This document shows, one piece after another, positions 9,413 to 20,237 of a DNA stretch of 64,000 nt. Under the pieces are notes generated by a model. It searched no databases. It saw only the letters and a program-made list of their open reading frames with translations, and was not told the DNA's origin. How positions within the stretch are numbered: position 1 is the stretch's first letter; every line of letters starts with the position of its first letter. The position numbers and the translations under genes were made by a program. The stretch comes from Anaeromyxobacter paludicola (GTDB taxonomy: Bacteria > Myxococcota > Myxococcia > Myxococcales > Anaeromyxobacteraceae), in NCBI RefSeq assembly GCF_023169965.1, contig NZ_AP025592.1, positions 2,418,001-2,482,000 of the forward strand. The letters are read 5' to 3'.

Positions 9413-10786
9413 CTACCCGATCCCGAACTTCGCCAGCCGGTAGCGCAGCGAGCGGAAGGTGAGGCTGAGCAGCCGCGCCGCCTCGGTCTTCACGCCGCCC
9501 GTCCGCTCCAGCGCCTGCTCCAGGATGCGCCGCTCGATCGCGTCGAGGTGGGCCTGGAGGTCGATGCCCACCTCGGGGAGGGCCGCCGCGGCGGTGGCGG
9601 CCTGCGGGAGCGGCTGCGCGCCGCGGACCGCGGGCGGGAGCAGCGCGGCCTCGATCACCTCGCCGTCGGCCAGGGTCACGATCCGCTCCATCACGTTGGC
9701 GAGCTCGCGGACGTTGCCCGGGTAGGCGTAGGCGAGCAGCAGCCGCTCCGCCTCCGGGGCGAGCCGCGCCCGCGGCCGGCCCACCTCGGCGGCGAAGCGG
9801 GCGAGGAAGTGCGCCACGAAGATCGGCACGTCCTCGCGCCGCTCACGCAGGGGCGGCATGCGCAGCTGGATGACGTTGAGCCGGTAGAAGAGGTCCTCGC
9901 GGAACCGGCCGGCCCTCACCTCGGCCTCGAGCTCGCGGTTGGTGGCGGCCACGATCCGGGCCCCGAAGGCGTAGTCGGCGGCGCCGCCGACGCGCCGGGC
10001 CTTCCGCTCCTGCAGCGCCCGCAGGAGCTTCACCTGCACGGCGGGCGGCAGCTCGCCCACCTCGTCGAGGAAGAGCGTGCCCGAGCCGGCGACCTCGAAG
10101 AGCCCCTGCTTCTGCTCGGTCGCGCCGGTGAAGCTGCCCTTCTGGTGGCCGAAGAGCTCGCTCTCGATGAGCCCCTCGGGGATGGCGCCGCAGTTGATGG
10201 CGACGAACGGCTCGCTCGCCCGGAGCCCCTGGGCGTGGATGGCGCGCGCCACCACCTCCTTGCCGGTGCCGCTCTCGCCGGTGACGAGCACGGTGGTGCG
10301 GGTGGGCGCCACCTTCTCCACCAGCTCGCGCACCTCGGTGATGGCGGCCGAGGTGCCGAGGATCTCCGGGTCCCCGCCCCGCTGGCCGACCCGGTGGCGC
10401 AGCACCCGGTTCTCGGCCAGGAGCGCGCGGTGCTCGAGCGCCTTGCCGATCACCAGCTTGAGCTCGTCCACCTTGAACGGCTTCTGCAGGTAGTCGTAGG
10501 CGCCGAGCTTCATCGCCTGGACGGCGGTGTCGGTGGTGGCGAAGGCGGTGACCACCAGCACCTCGGTGGCCGGCGAGGCCGACTTCACCGCCTGGAGCAC
10601 GTCGAGCCCCGACTCCCGCCCCAGCCGCAGGTCGGTGATGACGAGGTCGAGGTCGCCCTGCCCGGCGCGCGCGCGCGCCGTCGGGAGATCGGCGGCGGTG
10701 GCGACCTCGTGCCCCTCCTTCTGCAGGAGGATCTCGAGGAACTCGCGCATCGAGCGCTCGTCGTCCACGACCAGGATGGCGGCCAT
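9413..10786 (-). CDS. pilR: PilR, sigma54-dependent response regulator
   Basis: A 457-residue NtrC-family activator. The receiver domain (1-120) has the acidic pair at 8-9 and the phosphorylatable Asp52 in I-T-D-L-R-L. The AAA+ domain has Walker A G-E-S-G-T-G-K-E at 170-177. The sigma54-contacting loop reads G-S-F-T-G-A (217-222), a variant of the usual GAFTGA. The C terminus is a Fis-type helix-turn-helix (T-E-A-A-R-L-L to the end). PilR activates pilin transcription when phosphorylated by PilS, whose gene lies 9 bases upstream. Here the nearest downstream genes are pilY1 and minor pilins rather than pilA. Confidence 0.9.
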   Translation of the reverse strand: MAAILVVDDERSMREFLEILLQKEGHEVATAADLPTARARAGQGDLDLVITDLRLGRESGLDVLQAVKSASPATEVLVVTAFATTDTAVQAMKLGAYDYLQKPFKVDELKLVIGKALEHRALLAENRVLRHRVGQRGGDPEILGTSAAITEVRELVEKVAPTRTTVLVTGESGTGKEVVARAIHAQGLRASEPFVAINCGAIPEGLIESELFGHQKGSFTGATEQKQGLFEVAGSGTLFLDEVGELPPAVQVKLLRALQERKARRVGGAADYAFGARIVAATNRELEAEVRAGRFREDLFYRLNVIQLRMPPLRERREDVPIFVAHFLARFAAEVGRPRARLAPEAERLLLAYAYPGNVRELANVMERIVTLADGEVIEAALLPPAVRGAQPLPQAATAAAALPEVGIDLQAHLDAIERRILEQALERTGGVKTEAARLLSLTFRSLRYRLAKFGIG

Positions 10787-10795
10787 GACCCTACT

Positions 10796-12406
10796 CTACC
10801 CCGGCAGGAGCGGCTCCGGCCCGCGGCGCGGCAGGCGGACGGTGAAGACGGTGCCGCCCCCGGGCCTGGGCTCGATGCTCACGGCCCCGCCGTGCGCGTC
10901 CACGATCCGGTGCACCGTCGCGAGCCCCAGGCCGGTCCCCGCCGGCTTGGTGGTGAAGAAGGGCGTGAAGAGGCGCGCCAGGTTCTCGGGCGGGATGCCG
11001 GGCCCGTCGTCGGCCACCGTCAGGCGGGCGCCCTCGGCGTCGGCGGCGCAGCGGACCTCCACCCGGCCCGCCGGCCCCTCCGCCGGCGCCCCGTCCTGCC
11101 CGGCCACCGCCTGCGCCGCGTTGAGCAGCAGGTTCCAGACCACCTGCCGGACCTGGTCCGGATCGCAGGAGACCGCGACCGGGGCGAGGTCGCGGCGGAG
11201 CTCCACCCGCGCCGCCGCCGGGTCGTTGGCGAAGACGTCGAGCGCCTCGTCCACGATCCGCGCCACGTCCGACTCCTCGCGGCGGGGCGGGGCCGGGCGG
11301 CTGAAGGCGAGGAACCGCGAGACGAGCTGGTCGAGCCGGGCCGCCTCCCGCAGCACGATCGAGAGCAGCCGGGCGTCCTGGCTGTCCGGGGCGGCGGAGG
11401 CGCCGAGCAGCTCGATGGAGCCCATCATCGAGGCGAGCGGGTTGCGCAGCTCGTGCGCGAGGCCGGCCGCCACCTTTCCCAGGTCGGCGAGCCGCTCGCT
11501 CCGCTGCACCCGCGCCTCCATGGCGCGCAGCCGGGTCAGGTCCTGGAAGATGACGGCGCGCCCGATCACCTCGTCGCCCCGCCCCTTGAGCGGGAAGATG
11601 CTGTAGCCGAGCCGCAGCACCTCGCCGGAGGCGGCCACGAAGTCGGTCTCGTCGCGCCCGTGCGCCTCCTGGAAGGCGCCGAACCAGCGCTCGGCCGGGC
11701 GCCCGCGCACCTCGGCCAGCCCGAGCCCGGTGATCTGCTCGCCGGCGCGGTTCAGGAAGGTGACCCGCCCCTGCCCGTCCACGGTGAGCAGCCCGCTCGC
11801 CACCGACTGCACGATCGACTCGTGCAGCGCGGTGATGGCGGCGAGGTCCTCCTCGCGGGCCTCGAGCCGCGCCCCGGTGTCGCGGAGCTGCTCGGCGAGG
11901 TAGCCGGACAGGGCGGCGGTGGCGAGGAAGGCGGAGACGTGCGCGAAGAGCGTGAGCGGCCCGGGCTGGAGCGACGAGGGCGCGAAGCCGAGCACGAGCG
12001 CGAGGTAGACCGCGGCCGAGAGGACCGCGGAGGCGACGGCGCCCCGCCGGTAGAGCAGGATGCTGCCGTTCACGATCCCGAGCGAGTAGAGGAAGACGAA
12101 GACGCTCTCGGCCCAGCCGGTGATCCCCACCACCGTCGTGGCGAGCGCCACGTCGAGGGCGATGTGGACGTACGCCAGCTGCGTCAGGCGGCGGCGGAGC
12201 CGGAGCGCCGTCGCGAGCCCCAGCGAGACCAGGTAGGTGAAGAGGACCAGCGAGTAGAGCGGCCCGGTGTTGGCCTGGTCCCCGGTGCGCCAGGTGACGA
12301 TCGCCGTGCCCCCGAGGAGCACGGTGATGATCACCAGCCGGAAGAGGGTGAGCCAGGCGAGCTTCCGGAAGAGCCCGTCGTCGAAGGTCCGCCCCGGCTC
12401 GCCCAC
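10796..12406 (-). CDS. pilS: PilS, membrane sensor histidine kinase
   Basis: A 536-residue kinase with about six membrane segments between residues 19 and 170, as in PilS proteins that sense pilin within the membrane. A PAS domain follows (about 190-290), then a HisKA box with the phosphorylated His318 in A-H-E-L-R-N-P-L. The HATPase_c domain follows, with a D-D-G-P-G-I motif and a G-T-G-L-G-L box near the C terminus. PilS controls PilR, encoded next. The start is 3 bases after the pilC stop, so the two genes are probably co-translated. Confidence 0.9.
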   Translation of the reverse strand: MGEPGRTFDDGLFRKLAWLTLFRLVIITVLLGGTAIVTWRTGDQANTGPLYSLVLFTYLVSLGLATALRLRRRLTQLAYVHIALDVALATTVVGITGWAESVFVFLYSLGIVNGSILLYRRGAVASAVLSAAVYLALVLGFAPSSLQPGPLTLFAHVSAFLATAALSGYLAEQLRDTGARLEAREEDLAAITALHESIVQSVASGLLTVDGQGRVTFLNRAGEQITGLGLAEVRGRPAERWFGAFQEAHGRDETDFVAASGEVLRLGYSIFPLKGRGDEVIGRAVIFQDLTRLRAMEARVQRSERLADLGKVAAGLAHELRNPLASMMGSIELLGASAAPDSQDARLLSIVLREAARLDQLVSRFLAFSRPAPPRREESDVARIVDEALDVFANDPAAARVELRRDLAPVAVSCDPDQVRQVVWNLLLNAAQAVAGQDGAPAEGPAGRVEVRCAADAEGARLTVADDGPGIPPENLARLFTPFFTTKPAGTGLGLATVHRIVDAHGGAVSIEPRPGGGTVFTVRLPRRGPEPLLPG

Positions 12407-12409
12407 GGC

Positions 12410-13669
12410 CTACTTGATGTTCCCGGCGATGCTGAAGATCGGGAGGTACATGGCGACCATGAAGCCGCCGACCATGCCGCCGAGGAAGACCATCATCACC
12501 GGCTCGATGGCGCTCGTGAGGGCGCCGACCGCGACGTCCACCTCGTCGTCGTAGAAGTCGGCGATCTTGTTGAGCATGGTGTCCATGGCGCCGGTGGCCT
12601 CGCCGACGCCGATCATCTGCACCACCATGGGCGGGAACACGCCGGTCTCGGCGAGCGGGCCGGCGATGTTCTTGCCCTCCGAGATCTTGGCGCGGACGTA
12701 CATGATGCCGGCCTCGATGCTCCGGTTGCCGGCCGACTTGGCCACGATCTCGAGGCCGTCGAGGATGGGCACGCCGGAGGAGAGCATCGTGCCGAGGGTG
12801 CGGGTGAAGCGCGCCACCGCCACCTTGCGGACCAGCGGGCCGAAGAGCGGGGTCTTGAGGACGAAGGCGTCCCAGACCTTGCGGCCGCCCTCGGTGCGCT
12901 TCCAGAACTTGAAGGCGAACCAGATGGCGGTGGGGATGCCGGCGAAGAGGTACCAGTTGTTCCGGAGCCCGTGCGAGAGGTCGATCATGAACTGGGTCGG
13001 CGCCGGCATGGTGCCGCCGAAGTCCTTGAACATCTTCTCGAACGTCGGGGTCACGAAGGCGAGCAGCACCACCGTGACGCCGACCGCGACGCTGAGGACC
13101 ACCGAGGGGTAGACCATGGCGCCCTTCACGCGCCGCTTCAGCTTCTCGTTCTTCTCGATGTAGGCGCCGAGGCGCTGCAGGATGGTGTCGAGGATGCCGC
13201 CGATCTCGCCGGCGCGCACCAGCTGCACGAAGAGCTCGTCGAAGACCTTGGGGTGCTCGGCGAGGGCGTCGGCGAAGGTGGACCCGGCCTCGACCCGGCC
13301 CTTGATCTCCATGAGCACCTTGCGGAAGGCCGGGTTGTCGGCCTGGGTGCCGATGATGTCGAGGGCCTGCACCAGCGGGAGGCCGGCGTCGATCATCACC
13401 GAGAACTGCCGGGTGAAGATGAGGATGTCCTTGGTCTCGACGCCGCCCATCCCCGGGATGGTGATGTTGATCTCGCGCGGCTTGCGCTTGACCTTGCCGA
13501 CCTCGAGCCCCATCGCCGCGAGCCGCTGGCGTACGCCCTGCTCGTCCGAGGCCTCCATCTCCCCGGAGCGGTCCTCGCCCGCCTTGGTGGTGGCGGTCCA
13601 GGTCCAGACCGGGAGGCGCGGGGCCTGGGTGGTGGCCTGCTTCTGTGTCTGGGCTGCGGCCTGGGCCAT
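12410..13669 (-). CDS. pilC: PilC, type IV pilus inner-membrane platform protein
   Basis: A 419-residue GspF-family protein with the duplicated cytoplasmic helical domain (roughly 75-200 and 280-400) and three membrane helices near 180-205, 225-250 and 385-410. Motifs such as F-T-R-Q-F-S-V-M-I-D-A-G-L-P-L and F-T-R-T-L-G-T-M-L-S-S-G-V-P mark the two repeats. PilC is the platform on which the PilB and PilT motors act. The first 40 residues are rich in alanine and glutamine. It is separated from pilT by 77 bases that hold a hairpin, unlike the tight spacing elsewhere in the operon. An AGAGAGG Shine-Dalgarno precedes the ATG. Confidence 0.92.
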   Translation of the reverse strand: MAQAAAQTQKQATTQAPRLPVWTWTATTKAGEDRSGEMEASDEQGVRQRLAAMGLEVGKVKRKPREINITIPGMGGVETKDILIFTRQFSVMIDAGLPLVQALDIIGTQADNPAFRKVLMEIKGRVEAGSTFADALAEHPKVFDELFVQLVRAGEIGGILDTILQRLGAYIEKNEKLKRRVKGAMVYPSVVLSVAVGVTVVLLAFVTPTFEKMFKDFGGTMPAPTQFMIDLSHGLRNNWYLFAGIPTAIWFAFKFWKRTEGGRKVWDAFVLKTPLFGPLVRKVAVARFTRTLGTMLSSGVPILDGLEIVAKSAGNRSIEAGIMYVRAKISEGKNIAGPLAETGVFPPMVVQMIGVGEATGAMDTMLNKIADFYDDEVDVAVGALTSAIEPVMMVFLGGMVGGFMVAMYLPIFSIAGNIK

Positions 13670-13719
13670 GGGGACCTCTCTCGAAGGGCGAGTCTAGTGG
13701 AACCGGGCCGGGCGGTCGA

Positions 13720-13747
13720 ATCGGCGCCCGCGCACCTCGGCGCCGAT
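13720..13747 (-). other. Intercistronic hairpin between pilT and pilC
   Basis: A perfect 9-bp inverted repeat (13720-13728 with 13739-13747, 10-base loop) begins exactly at the last base of the pilT stop codon. No T-run follows in the direction of transcription, so it is unlikely to be an efficient intrinsic terminator. In the transcript it could stabilise the 3' end of a pilB-pilT message or mark an RNA processing point, letting the abundant motors be expressed at a different level from PilC-S-R. A weak TAGACT box downstream could also be an internal promoter. Confidence 0.5.
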
Positions 13748-14841
13748 CATCGCACCGGCGGGGCCATCCGCGCACCGCTCCCGGTCGCCAGCATGCTCCG
13801 GAGCTCCTCGGGATCGGAGGAGCGCGCCAGGGCCTCCTCGGCGGTCACGAGCCGCTTGAGGTAGAGCGCCGCCAGCGCCTGGTTGAAGGTCTGCATCCCG
13901 AACTTGGACTGGCCCACCTGCATCTGCGAGTAGACCTGGTGCACCTTGTCCTCGCGGATGAGGTTGCGGATGGCCGGGTTCGGCACCAGCACCTCGGCCG
14001 CCAGCACCCGCCCGGCGCCGGTGGCGCGCGGGAGCAGGTTCTGCGTCAGGATCCCTTCGAGCACGAAGGAGAGCTGCGCGCGGACCTGCGGCTGCTGGTA
14101 GGGCGGGAAGACGTCGAGGATGCGGTTGATGGTCTGCACCGCGCTGTTGGTGTGCAGGGTGGCGAAGGCGAGGTGGCCGGTCTCGGAGATGACGAGCGCC
14201 GCCTCGATGGTCTCGAGGTCGCGCATCTCGCCGATGAGCACCACGTCCGGATCCTGGCGCAGGATGTACTTGAGCGCCTTCTTGAAGCTCTGGGTGTCGG
14301 CCCCGACCTCGCGCTGGTTCACCACGCAGTTCTTGTGCGGGTGGAGGTACTCGATCGGATCCTCGATGGTGATGATGTGCTCGTGCCGGTCGGTGTTGAT
14401 CTTGTCGATGATCGACGCGAGCGTGGTCGACTTGCCGGAGCCGGTGGGGCCGGTCACGAGCACGAGCCCGCGCGGCTTCCGGGCCAGCTCGGCCGCGATG
14501 GGCGGCAGCCCCAGCTCCTGGAAGGTGAGGATCTTGAAGGGGATGGTGCGGAAGGCGCCGGACACCGCGCCGCGCTGCATGAAGACGTTGGCGCGGAAGC
14601 GCGAGAGCCCCTTCACGCCGAAGGAGAGGTCGAGCTCGTTCTCCTCCTCGAACTTGTGCTTCTGCGAGTCGGTGAGGATCGAGTAGCAGAGCTGCTTCGT
14701 CTCCACCGGGGTGAGCGGCGGGGTCTTGAGCGGGACGAGCTTGCCGTCGATGCGGAGCTGCGGCGGCGAGCCGGTGGTGATGTGGAGGTCGGAGGCCCCC
14801 TTCTCCACCATGGCCTTGAGGAGCTGGTGCAGGTTCGCCAT
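13747..14841 (-). CDS. pilT: PilT, pilus retraction ATPase
   Basis: A 364-residue hexameric ATPase of the GspE/PilT family. It has Walker A G-P-T-G-S-G-K-S-T near residue 130, an aspartate box, a Walker B region around D-P-D-V-V-L-I-G-E-M-R, and the retraction-specific A-I-R-N-L-I-R-E motif near residue 288. The length and the AIRNLIRE signature separate it from PilB. It powers pilus depolymerisation for twitching/social motility. It follows pilB by 10 bases. Confidence 0.95.
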   Translation of the reverse strand: MANLHQLLKAMVEKGASDLHITTGSPPQLRIDGKLVPLKTPPLTPVETKQLCYSILTDSQKHKFEEENELDLSFGVKGLSRFRANVFMQRGAVSGAFRTIPFKILTFQELGLPPIAAELARKPRGLVLVTGPTGSGKSTTLASIIDKINTDRHEHIITIEDPIEYLHPHKNCVVNQREVGADTQSFKKALKYILRQDPDVVLIGEMRDLETIEAALVISETGHLAFATLHTNSAVQTINRILDVFPPYQQPQVRAQLSFVLEGILTQNLLPRATGAGRVLAAEVLVPNPAIRNLIREDKVHQVYSQMQVGQSKFGMQTFNQALAALYLKRLVTAEEALARSSDPEELRSMLATGSGARMAPPVR

Positions 14842-14851
14842 CGGGGGTCCT

Positions 14852-16561
<1,710 letters not shown>

Positions 16562-16599
16562 ACGCCCTTCCGACCGGGTCGAAGTACCTCGGAGCAGGG

Positions 16600-16628
16600 A
16601 CTCTACAGGGGCTTCGAGGGGGGGTCAA
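16600..16628 (-). promoter_or_regulatory. sigma70-like promoter of pilB operon
   Basis: On the minus strand TTGACC (16623-16628) and TAGAGT (16600-16605) are separated by exactly 17 bases. Transcription would begin near 16593, leaving a leader of about 32 bases before pilB. The region between ribF and pilB (126 bases) has no terminator that I can see, so some read-through from ribF is possible. Confidence 0.5.
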
Positions 16629-16687
16629 GGAAGCGGGCGAACGCATCCTACCGTAAATACTGCGTAAAGCGGGACAATGTGGGTGAC

Positions 16688-17617
16688 TCAGCGCGCCGCG
16701 AGCAGCGCGCGCGCGGTGCGCACGTCCTCGGCGATCCTCGCCCGGAGCGCCTCCACCGAGGGGAAGCGGCGCTCCTCGCGCAGCCGGGCGACGAAGGCCA
16801 GCCGGAGCGGAACCCCGTAGAGATCCTGGCCCGGGAAGTCGAAGAGGTGGGTCTCGGCGGCGAGCGGGCCCTGGTCCTGCACGGTGGGCTTCACGCCCAC
16901 GTTGCACACCCCGTCCCACCAGCGCGCCTCCGCGCCCAGCCGCACCCGGACGGCGTACACGCCGTGGGCGGGCAGCATGCCCTGCGGCCGGAGGTTCGCC
17001 GTCGCGAAGCCGAACCCGCGCCCCCGCCCCGCGCCCCGCTCGACCACCCCGTCCACGTCGTGGTCGCGCCCGAGCAGGAGGCCGGCCGCCTCCACGTTCC
17101 CCTCCAGCAGGAACTCGCGGATCTTGGTGGAGCTCACCGTGAGCCCGTCGCTCTGCACCGGGGCGACCACCTCGAGCGACACGCCGAGCGAGGCGAGGAG
17201 CGGCCCGAGCGCCTCCACCCGGGCCCGGTCGTGGCCGGCGGTGAAGTCGTAGCCGACCACCACGTCGCGGGCGCCCAGCCGGCCGGCGAGGTCGCGGGCC
17301 GCGAAGTCGCGGGAGGAGGTGCGGGCGTAGCCGAGGTCGAAGGGCTGGACCACCGCCGCGTCGAGCCCGGCCTGGGCGAGGAGCTCGAGCTTGCGGGGCA
17401 GCGGGGTGAGCAGGGGCGGCGCGAGCTGGGGGCGCAGCACGCGCGCCGGGTGCGGCTCGAAGGTGAGCGCGACCGCGCGCGCGCCGCGGGCCCGCGCCCT
17501 CGCCCGGGCGAGCTCGAACAGCCGGACGTGGCCGACGTGCACGCCGTCGAAGTTGCCGATGGCGGCGGCGCACCCGGCGAGCGCGCCCGCCTCCTCGAGG
17601 GACCGGAAGACCTCCAC
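16688..17617 (-). CDS. ribF: RibF, bifunctional riboflavin kinase / FAD synthetase
   Basis: A 309-residue protein with the two expected domains. The FMN adenylyltransferase domain (1-170) carries the nucleotide motif A-I-G-N-F-D-G-V-H-V-G-H and S-S-T-K-I-R. The riboflavin kinase domain (about 180-305) carries G-R-G-F-G-F-A-T-A-N-L and the N-V-G-V-K-P-T motif (often N-I-G-x-R-P-T). It converts riboflavin to FMN and FAD in the cytoplasm. It lies 9 bases after cdd on the same strand, so it probably belongs to the nucleoside-salvage transcript. Confidence 0.92.
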   Translation of the reverse strand: MEVFRSLEEAGALAGCAAAIGNFDGVHVGHVRLFELARARARARGARAVALTFEPHPARVLRPQLAPPLLTPLPRKLELLAQAGLDAAVVQPFDLGYARTSSRDFAARDLAGRLGARDVVVGYDFTAGHDRARVEALGPLLASLGVSLEVVAPVQSDGLTVSSTKIREFLLEGNVEAAGLLLGRDHDVDGVVERGAGRGRGFGFATANLRPQGMLPAHGVYAVRVRLGAEARWWDGVCNVGVKPTVQDQGPLAAETHLFDFPGQDLYGVPLRLAFVARLREERRFPSVEALRARIAEDVRTARALLAAR

Positions 17618-17626
17618 GCCGGGATC

Positions 17627-18070
17627 CTAGAGGAAGCGCCTGCCGAAGGCCATGGGCAGGAGGGCGCCGAGCGTGGTCTCGACCCGGGTCCCCCGCGCGC
17701 CCAGGAGCACCACCGGCAGCGCCGGCCCCCCGAACTCGGCCAGCGTCTGCAGGCACATGCCGCAGGGAGGGGTGGGCGGCGCGGTGCCGCTCGCCACCAC
17801 CACCGCCTCGAGCCGCCGCGCGCCCGCGGCCACCATCGCCGCCACCGCCGAGCGCTCGGCGCAGACGGTGAGGCCGTAGCTCGCGTTCTCGACGTTGGCG
17901 CCGGCGAAGACCTCTCCCCCGGCGAGGAGCGCGGCCCCGACGCGGAAGCGCGAGTAGGGGGCATAGGCGCGCCGGCGCACGTCGCGGGCCGCCCGCTCGA
18001 GCGCGGCCCGCTCCGGGGCCTCGCGGCCGGCGGGGGGCGCCGCGGCGCGGGGAGCGCGCGCCGGCCTCAC
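17627..18070 (-). CDS. cdd: Cytidine deaminase
   Basis: A 147-residue homotetrameric-type cytidine deaminase. The zinc and proton-transfer residues are present in C-A-E-R-S-A-V and P-P-C-G-M-C-L-Q. It deaminates cytidine and deoxycytidine to uridine forms, feeding the pyrimidine phosphorylase encoded two genes upstream. The first 20 residues form an alanine/proline-rich extension absent from short family members. The GTG start at 18070 overlaps the punA stop as GTGA, which fixes the start. Confidence 0.9.
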   Translation of the reverse strand: MRPARAPRAAAPPAGREAPERAALERAARDVRRRAYAPYSRFRVGAALLAGGEVFAGANVENASYGLTVCAERSAVAAMVAAGARRLEAVVVASGTAPPTPPCGMCLQTLAEFGGPALPVVLLGARGTRVETTLGALLPMAFGRRFL

Positions 18071-18909
18071 GCCGCCGCCTCGGGGAGGAAGGCGGCGAGG
18101 AGCTCGACGAAGCGGGCCGACTCGCGGCTCGCGATCGCCTGCACCTCGCCGTGGGAGAGCGGGCGCGCGCCGAGGCCGGCGGCGAGGTTCGAGACGAGCG
18201 ACACGGCGCAGACCGGCACGCCCATGTGCCGCGCGGCGATCACCTCGGGGACGGTGGACATCCCCACCACGTCGGCGCCGAGCGTCCGCAGCATCCGGAT
18301 CTCGGCGGGGGTCTCGTAGCTCGGGCCGAGGAGGCAGGCGTAGACGCCCTGCTTCAGCCCCGCGCCGAGGCGGGCGGCGCAGGCGTCGAGCTTCGCCGCG
18401 AGCGCGGGATCGTAGGCCTGCGAGAGGTCGGGGAAGCGGGGGCCGATCCGCTCGTCGTTGGGCCCCACGAGCGGGTTGTGGCCGGAGAGGTTCAGGTGGT
18501 CGGTGATCCGCACGAGATCGCCGGGCGCGAGCGCCGGGTCGACCGCCCCGGCGGCGTTGGTGAGCACCAGGGCGCGGGCGCCGAGCCCGCAGAGCACGCG
18601 GACGCCGAAGACCACCTCGCCCGGCGACCAGCCCTCGTAGGCGTGGACCCGGCCCTGCATGGCCGCGACCGGCACCGGGCCCGCGGGGCCGGGCAGCTCG
18701 CCGACGACGAGGCGCCCGGCGTGGCCGGCCACCCGCGACACCGGCATGCCGGGGATCTCCTCGTAGGGGATCGCCACCTGCCGCTCGAGCCGGTCGGCGA
18801 GCGCGCCGAGCCCCGAGCCGAGCACCACCCCCACGGCGGGCGTCACGTCGAGCTTCCCGCGCGTCCAGGCGAGGGCGTAGGCGAGCTTCGTCGAGAGGTC
18901 GGCCTTCAC
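18067..18909 (-). CDS. punA: Purine nucleoside phosphorylase
   Basis: A 280-residue trimeric-type PNP. Signature segments are G-V-V-L-G-S-G-L-G (phosphate site), [14 protein letters not shown], and [10 protein letters not shown] with G-M-S-T-V-P-E downstream. It cleaves purine nucleosides to base and ribose-1-phosphate. The start is the GTG at 18909, which overlaps the deoA stop (GTGA). The frame is open further upstream, but that part lies inside deoA and has no family similarity. It is co-translated with deoA upstream and cdd downstream. Confidence 0.92.
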   Translation of the reverse strand: MKADLSTKLAYALAWTRGKLDVTPAVGVVLGSGLGALADRLERQVAIPYEEIPGMPVSRVAGHAGRLVVGELPGPAGPVPVAAMQGRVHAYEGWSPGEVVFGVRVLCGLGARALVLTNAAGAVDPALAPGDLVRITDHLNLSGHNPLVGPNDERIGPRFPDLSQAYDPALAAKLDACAARLGAGLKQGVYACLLGPSYETPAEIRMLRTLGADVVGMSTVPEVIAARHMGVPVCAVSLVSNLAAGLGARPLSHGEVQAIASRESARFVELLAAFLPEAAA

Positions 18910-20216
18910 GCGATCCGCTCCAGCACCAGGCGGCGCGGCTCGGCGGGCACGGTGCCGATCCGGAAGGCGTCGCGGACCCGGCCCGCCACCTCGTCGGGAG
19001 AGGCGGCGCCGGCGCTGCCGCAGTGGAGCACGCAGAGCGGCTCGCCCTCCTCGACGTAGTCGCCGGTCTTCTTCTGGAGCACGATCCCGACCGACGGGTC
19101 CACCGGGTCCTCGACCCGGCTGCGCCCCGCGCCGAGCGTCATCGCGGCGATCCCGAGCGCGCGCGCGTCCACCGCCTGCACGAGCCCCGGGCGCGGGGCG
19201 GCCACGACGCGGGTGGAGGCGGCGCGCGGCAGCCGCTCCGGGTCGCGGATGGCGGCCGGATCGCCGCCCTGGGCGGCCACGATCTCCTCGAGCTTGGCGA
19301 GCGCGCTCCCGTCGGCGATGGCGCCGAGGACCATGCGCCGCGCCTCGGGGTGGCCGCCGGCGAGCCCGGCCGCGAGCACCATCTCGGCCGTCAGCGCCAC
19401 GGTGAGCTCGCGCAGGTCGTCCGGCCCCCCGCCGCGCAGCACCTCCACCGCCTCGGCCACCTCGAGGGCGTTGCCGATGGTCCGGCCGAGCGGCTCGTCC
19501 ATGGCGGTGAGGAGCGCCACCACCTTCTTGCCGGTGGCGCGGCCGATGCCGGCGAGCGTGTGCGCGAGCTTCCGGGCGTCCTCGGTCTTCCGCATGAAGG
19601 CGCCCTTGCCCACCTTCACGTCGAGCACCAGCGCGTCGATCCCCTCCGCCAGCTTCTTCGACATGATCGAGCCGGCGATGAGCGGGATCGACTCCACGGT
19701 CGCGGTGACGTCGCGCAGGGCGTAGAGCTTGCGGTCCGCCGGGTCGATCCGCTCGGTCTGGCCGATGAGGCAGGCGCCCACCGAGGCCAGGATCTCCCGG
19801 AAGCGCTCCACCGGCAGCCGCACCTGGAAGCCGGGGATGGCCTCGAGCTTGTCGAGCGTGCCGCCGGTGTGGCCGAGCCCGCGGCCCGAGATCATCGGGA
19901 CCTTCACGCCGCAGGCGGCGGCGATGGGCGCGAGCGCCAGGGAGACCTTGTCGCCCACCCCGCCGGTGGAGTGCTTGTCCACCTTCACGCCGGGGATGTC
20001 CGAGAGGTCGAGGACCTCGCCCGAGTAGAGCATGGCCCGGGTGAGCGCCGCCGTCTCGGCGTCGCTCATGCCGCGGAAGAAGACCGCCATGCAGAAGGCG
20101 GCCATCTGGTAGTCGGGCACCTCGCCGCACGTGTAGCCGTCCACCAGGGCGGCGAGCTGCTCCGGCTCGAGCTCCTCGCCGTCACGCTTCTGCTGGATGA
20201 GGTCCTGCGCGCGCAT
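18906..20216 (-). CDS. deoA: Pyrimidine-nucleoside (thymidine) phosphorylase
   Basis: A 436-residue enzyme of the nucleoside phosphorylase II family. The phosphate-binding signature [10 protein letters not shown] and the conserved [16 protein letters not shown] stretch are intact, and the C-terminal domain (about 345-430) contains the usual [11 protein letters not shown] segment. It cleaves thymidine, uridine or deoxyuridine to base plus pentose-1-phosphate. Whether it is strictly thymidine phosphorylase (DeoA) or the broader Pdp type cannot be decided from sequence alone. It lies 21 bases after yebC. Confidence 0.9.
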   Translation of the reverse strand: MRAQDLIQQKRDGEELEPEQLAALVDGYTCGEVPDYQMAAFCMAVFFRGMSDAETAALTRAMLYSGEVLDLSDIPGVKVDKHSTGGVGDKVSLALAPIAAACGVKVPMISGRGLGHTGGTLDKLEAIPGFQVRLPVERFREILASVGACLIGQTERIDPADRKLYALRDVTATVESIPLIAGSIMSKKLAEGIDALVLDVKVGKGAFMRKTEDARKLAHTLAGIGRATGKKVVALLTAMDEPLGRTIGNALEVAEAVEVLRGGGPDDLRELTVALTAEMVLAAGLAGGHPEARRMVLGAIADGSALAKLEEIVAAQGGDPAAIRDPERLPRAASTRVVAAPRPGLVQAVDARALGIAAMTLGAGRSRVEDPVDPSVGIVLQKKTGDYVEEGEPLCVLHCGSAGAASPDEVAGRVRDAFRIGTVPAEPRRLVLERIA

Positions 20217-20237
20217 CGGTGTCCCCCCTCGCGCCGC

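Noticed and set aside
5721-9443. 1240-residue frame opposite pilY1
   Set aside because: Low-complexity Gly/Val/Arg-rich product with no family pattern; pilY1 has signal peptide and propeller motifs.
9362-13864. 1500-residue open frame opposite the pilR-pilS-pilC genes
   Set aside because: Amino-acid composition is dominated by Arg, Gly, Ala, His and Asp with no domain signature; it mirrors codon bias of the true genes on the other strand.
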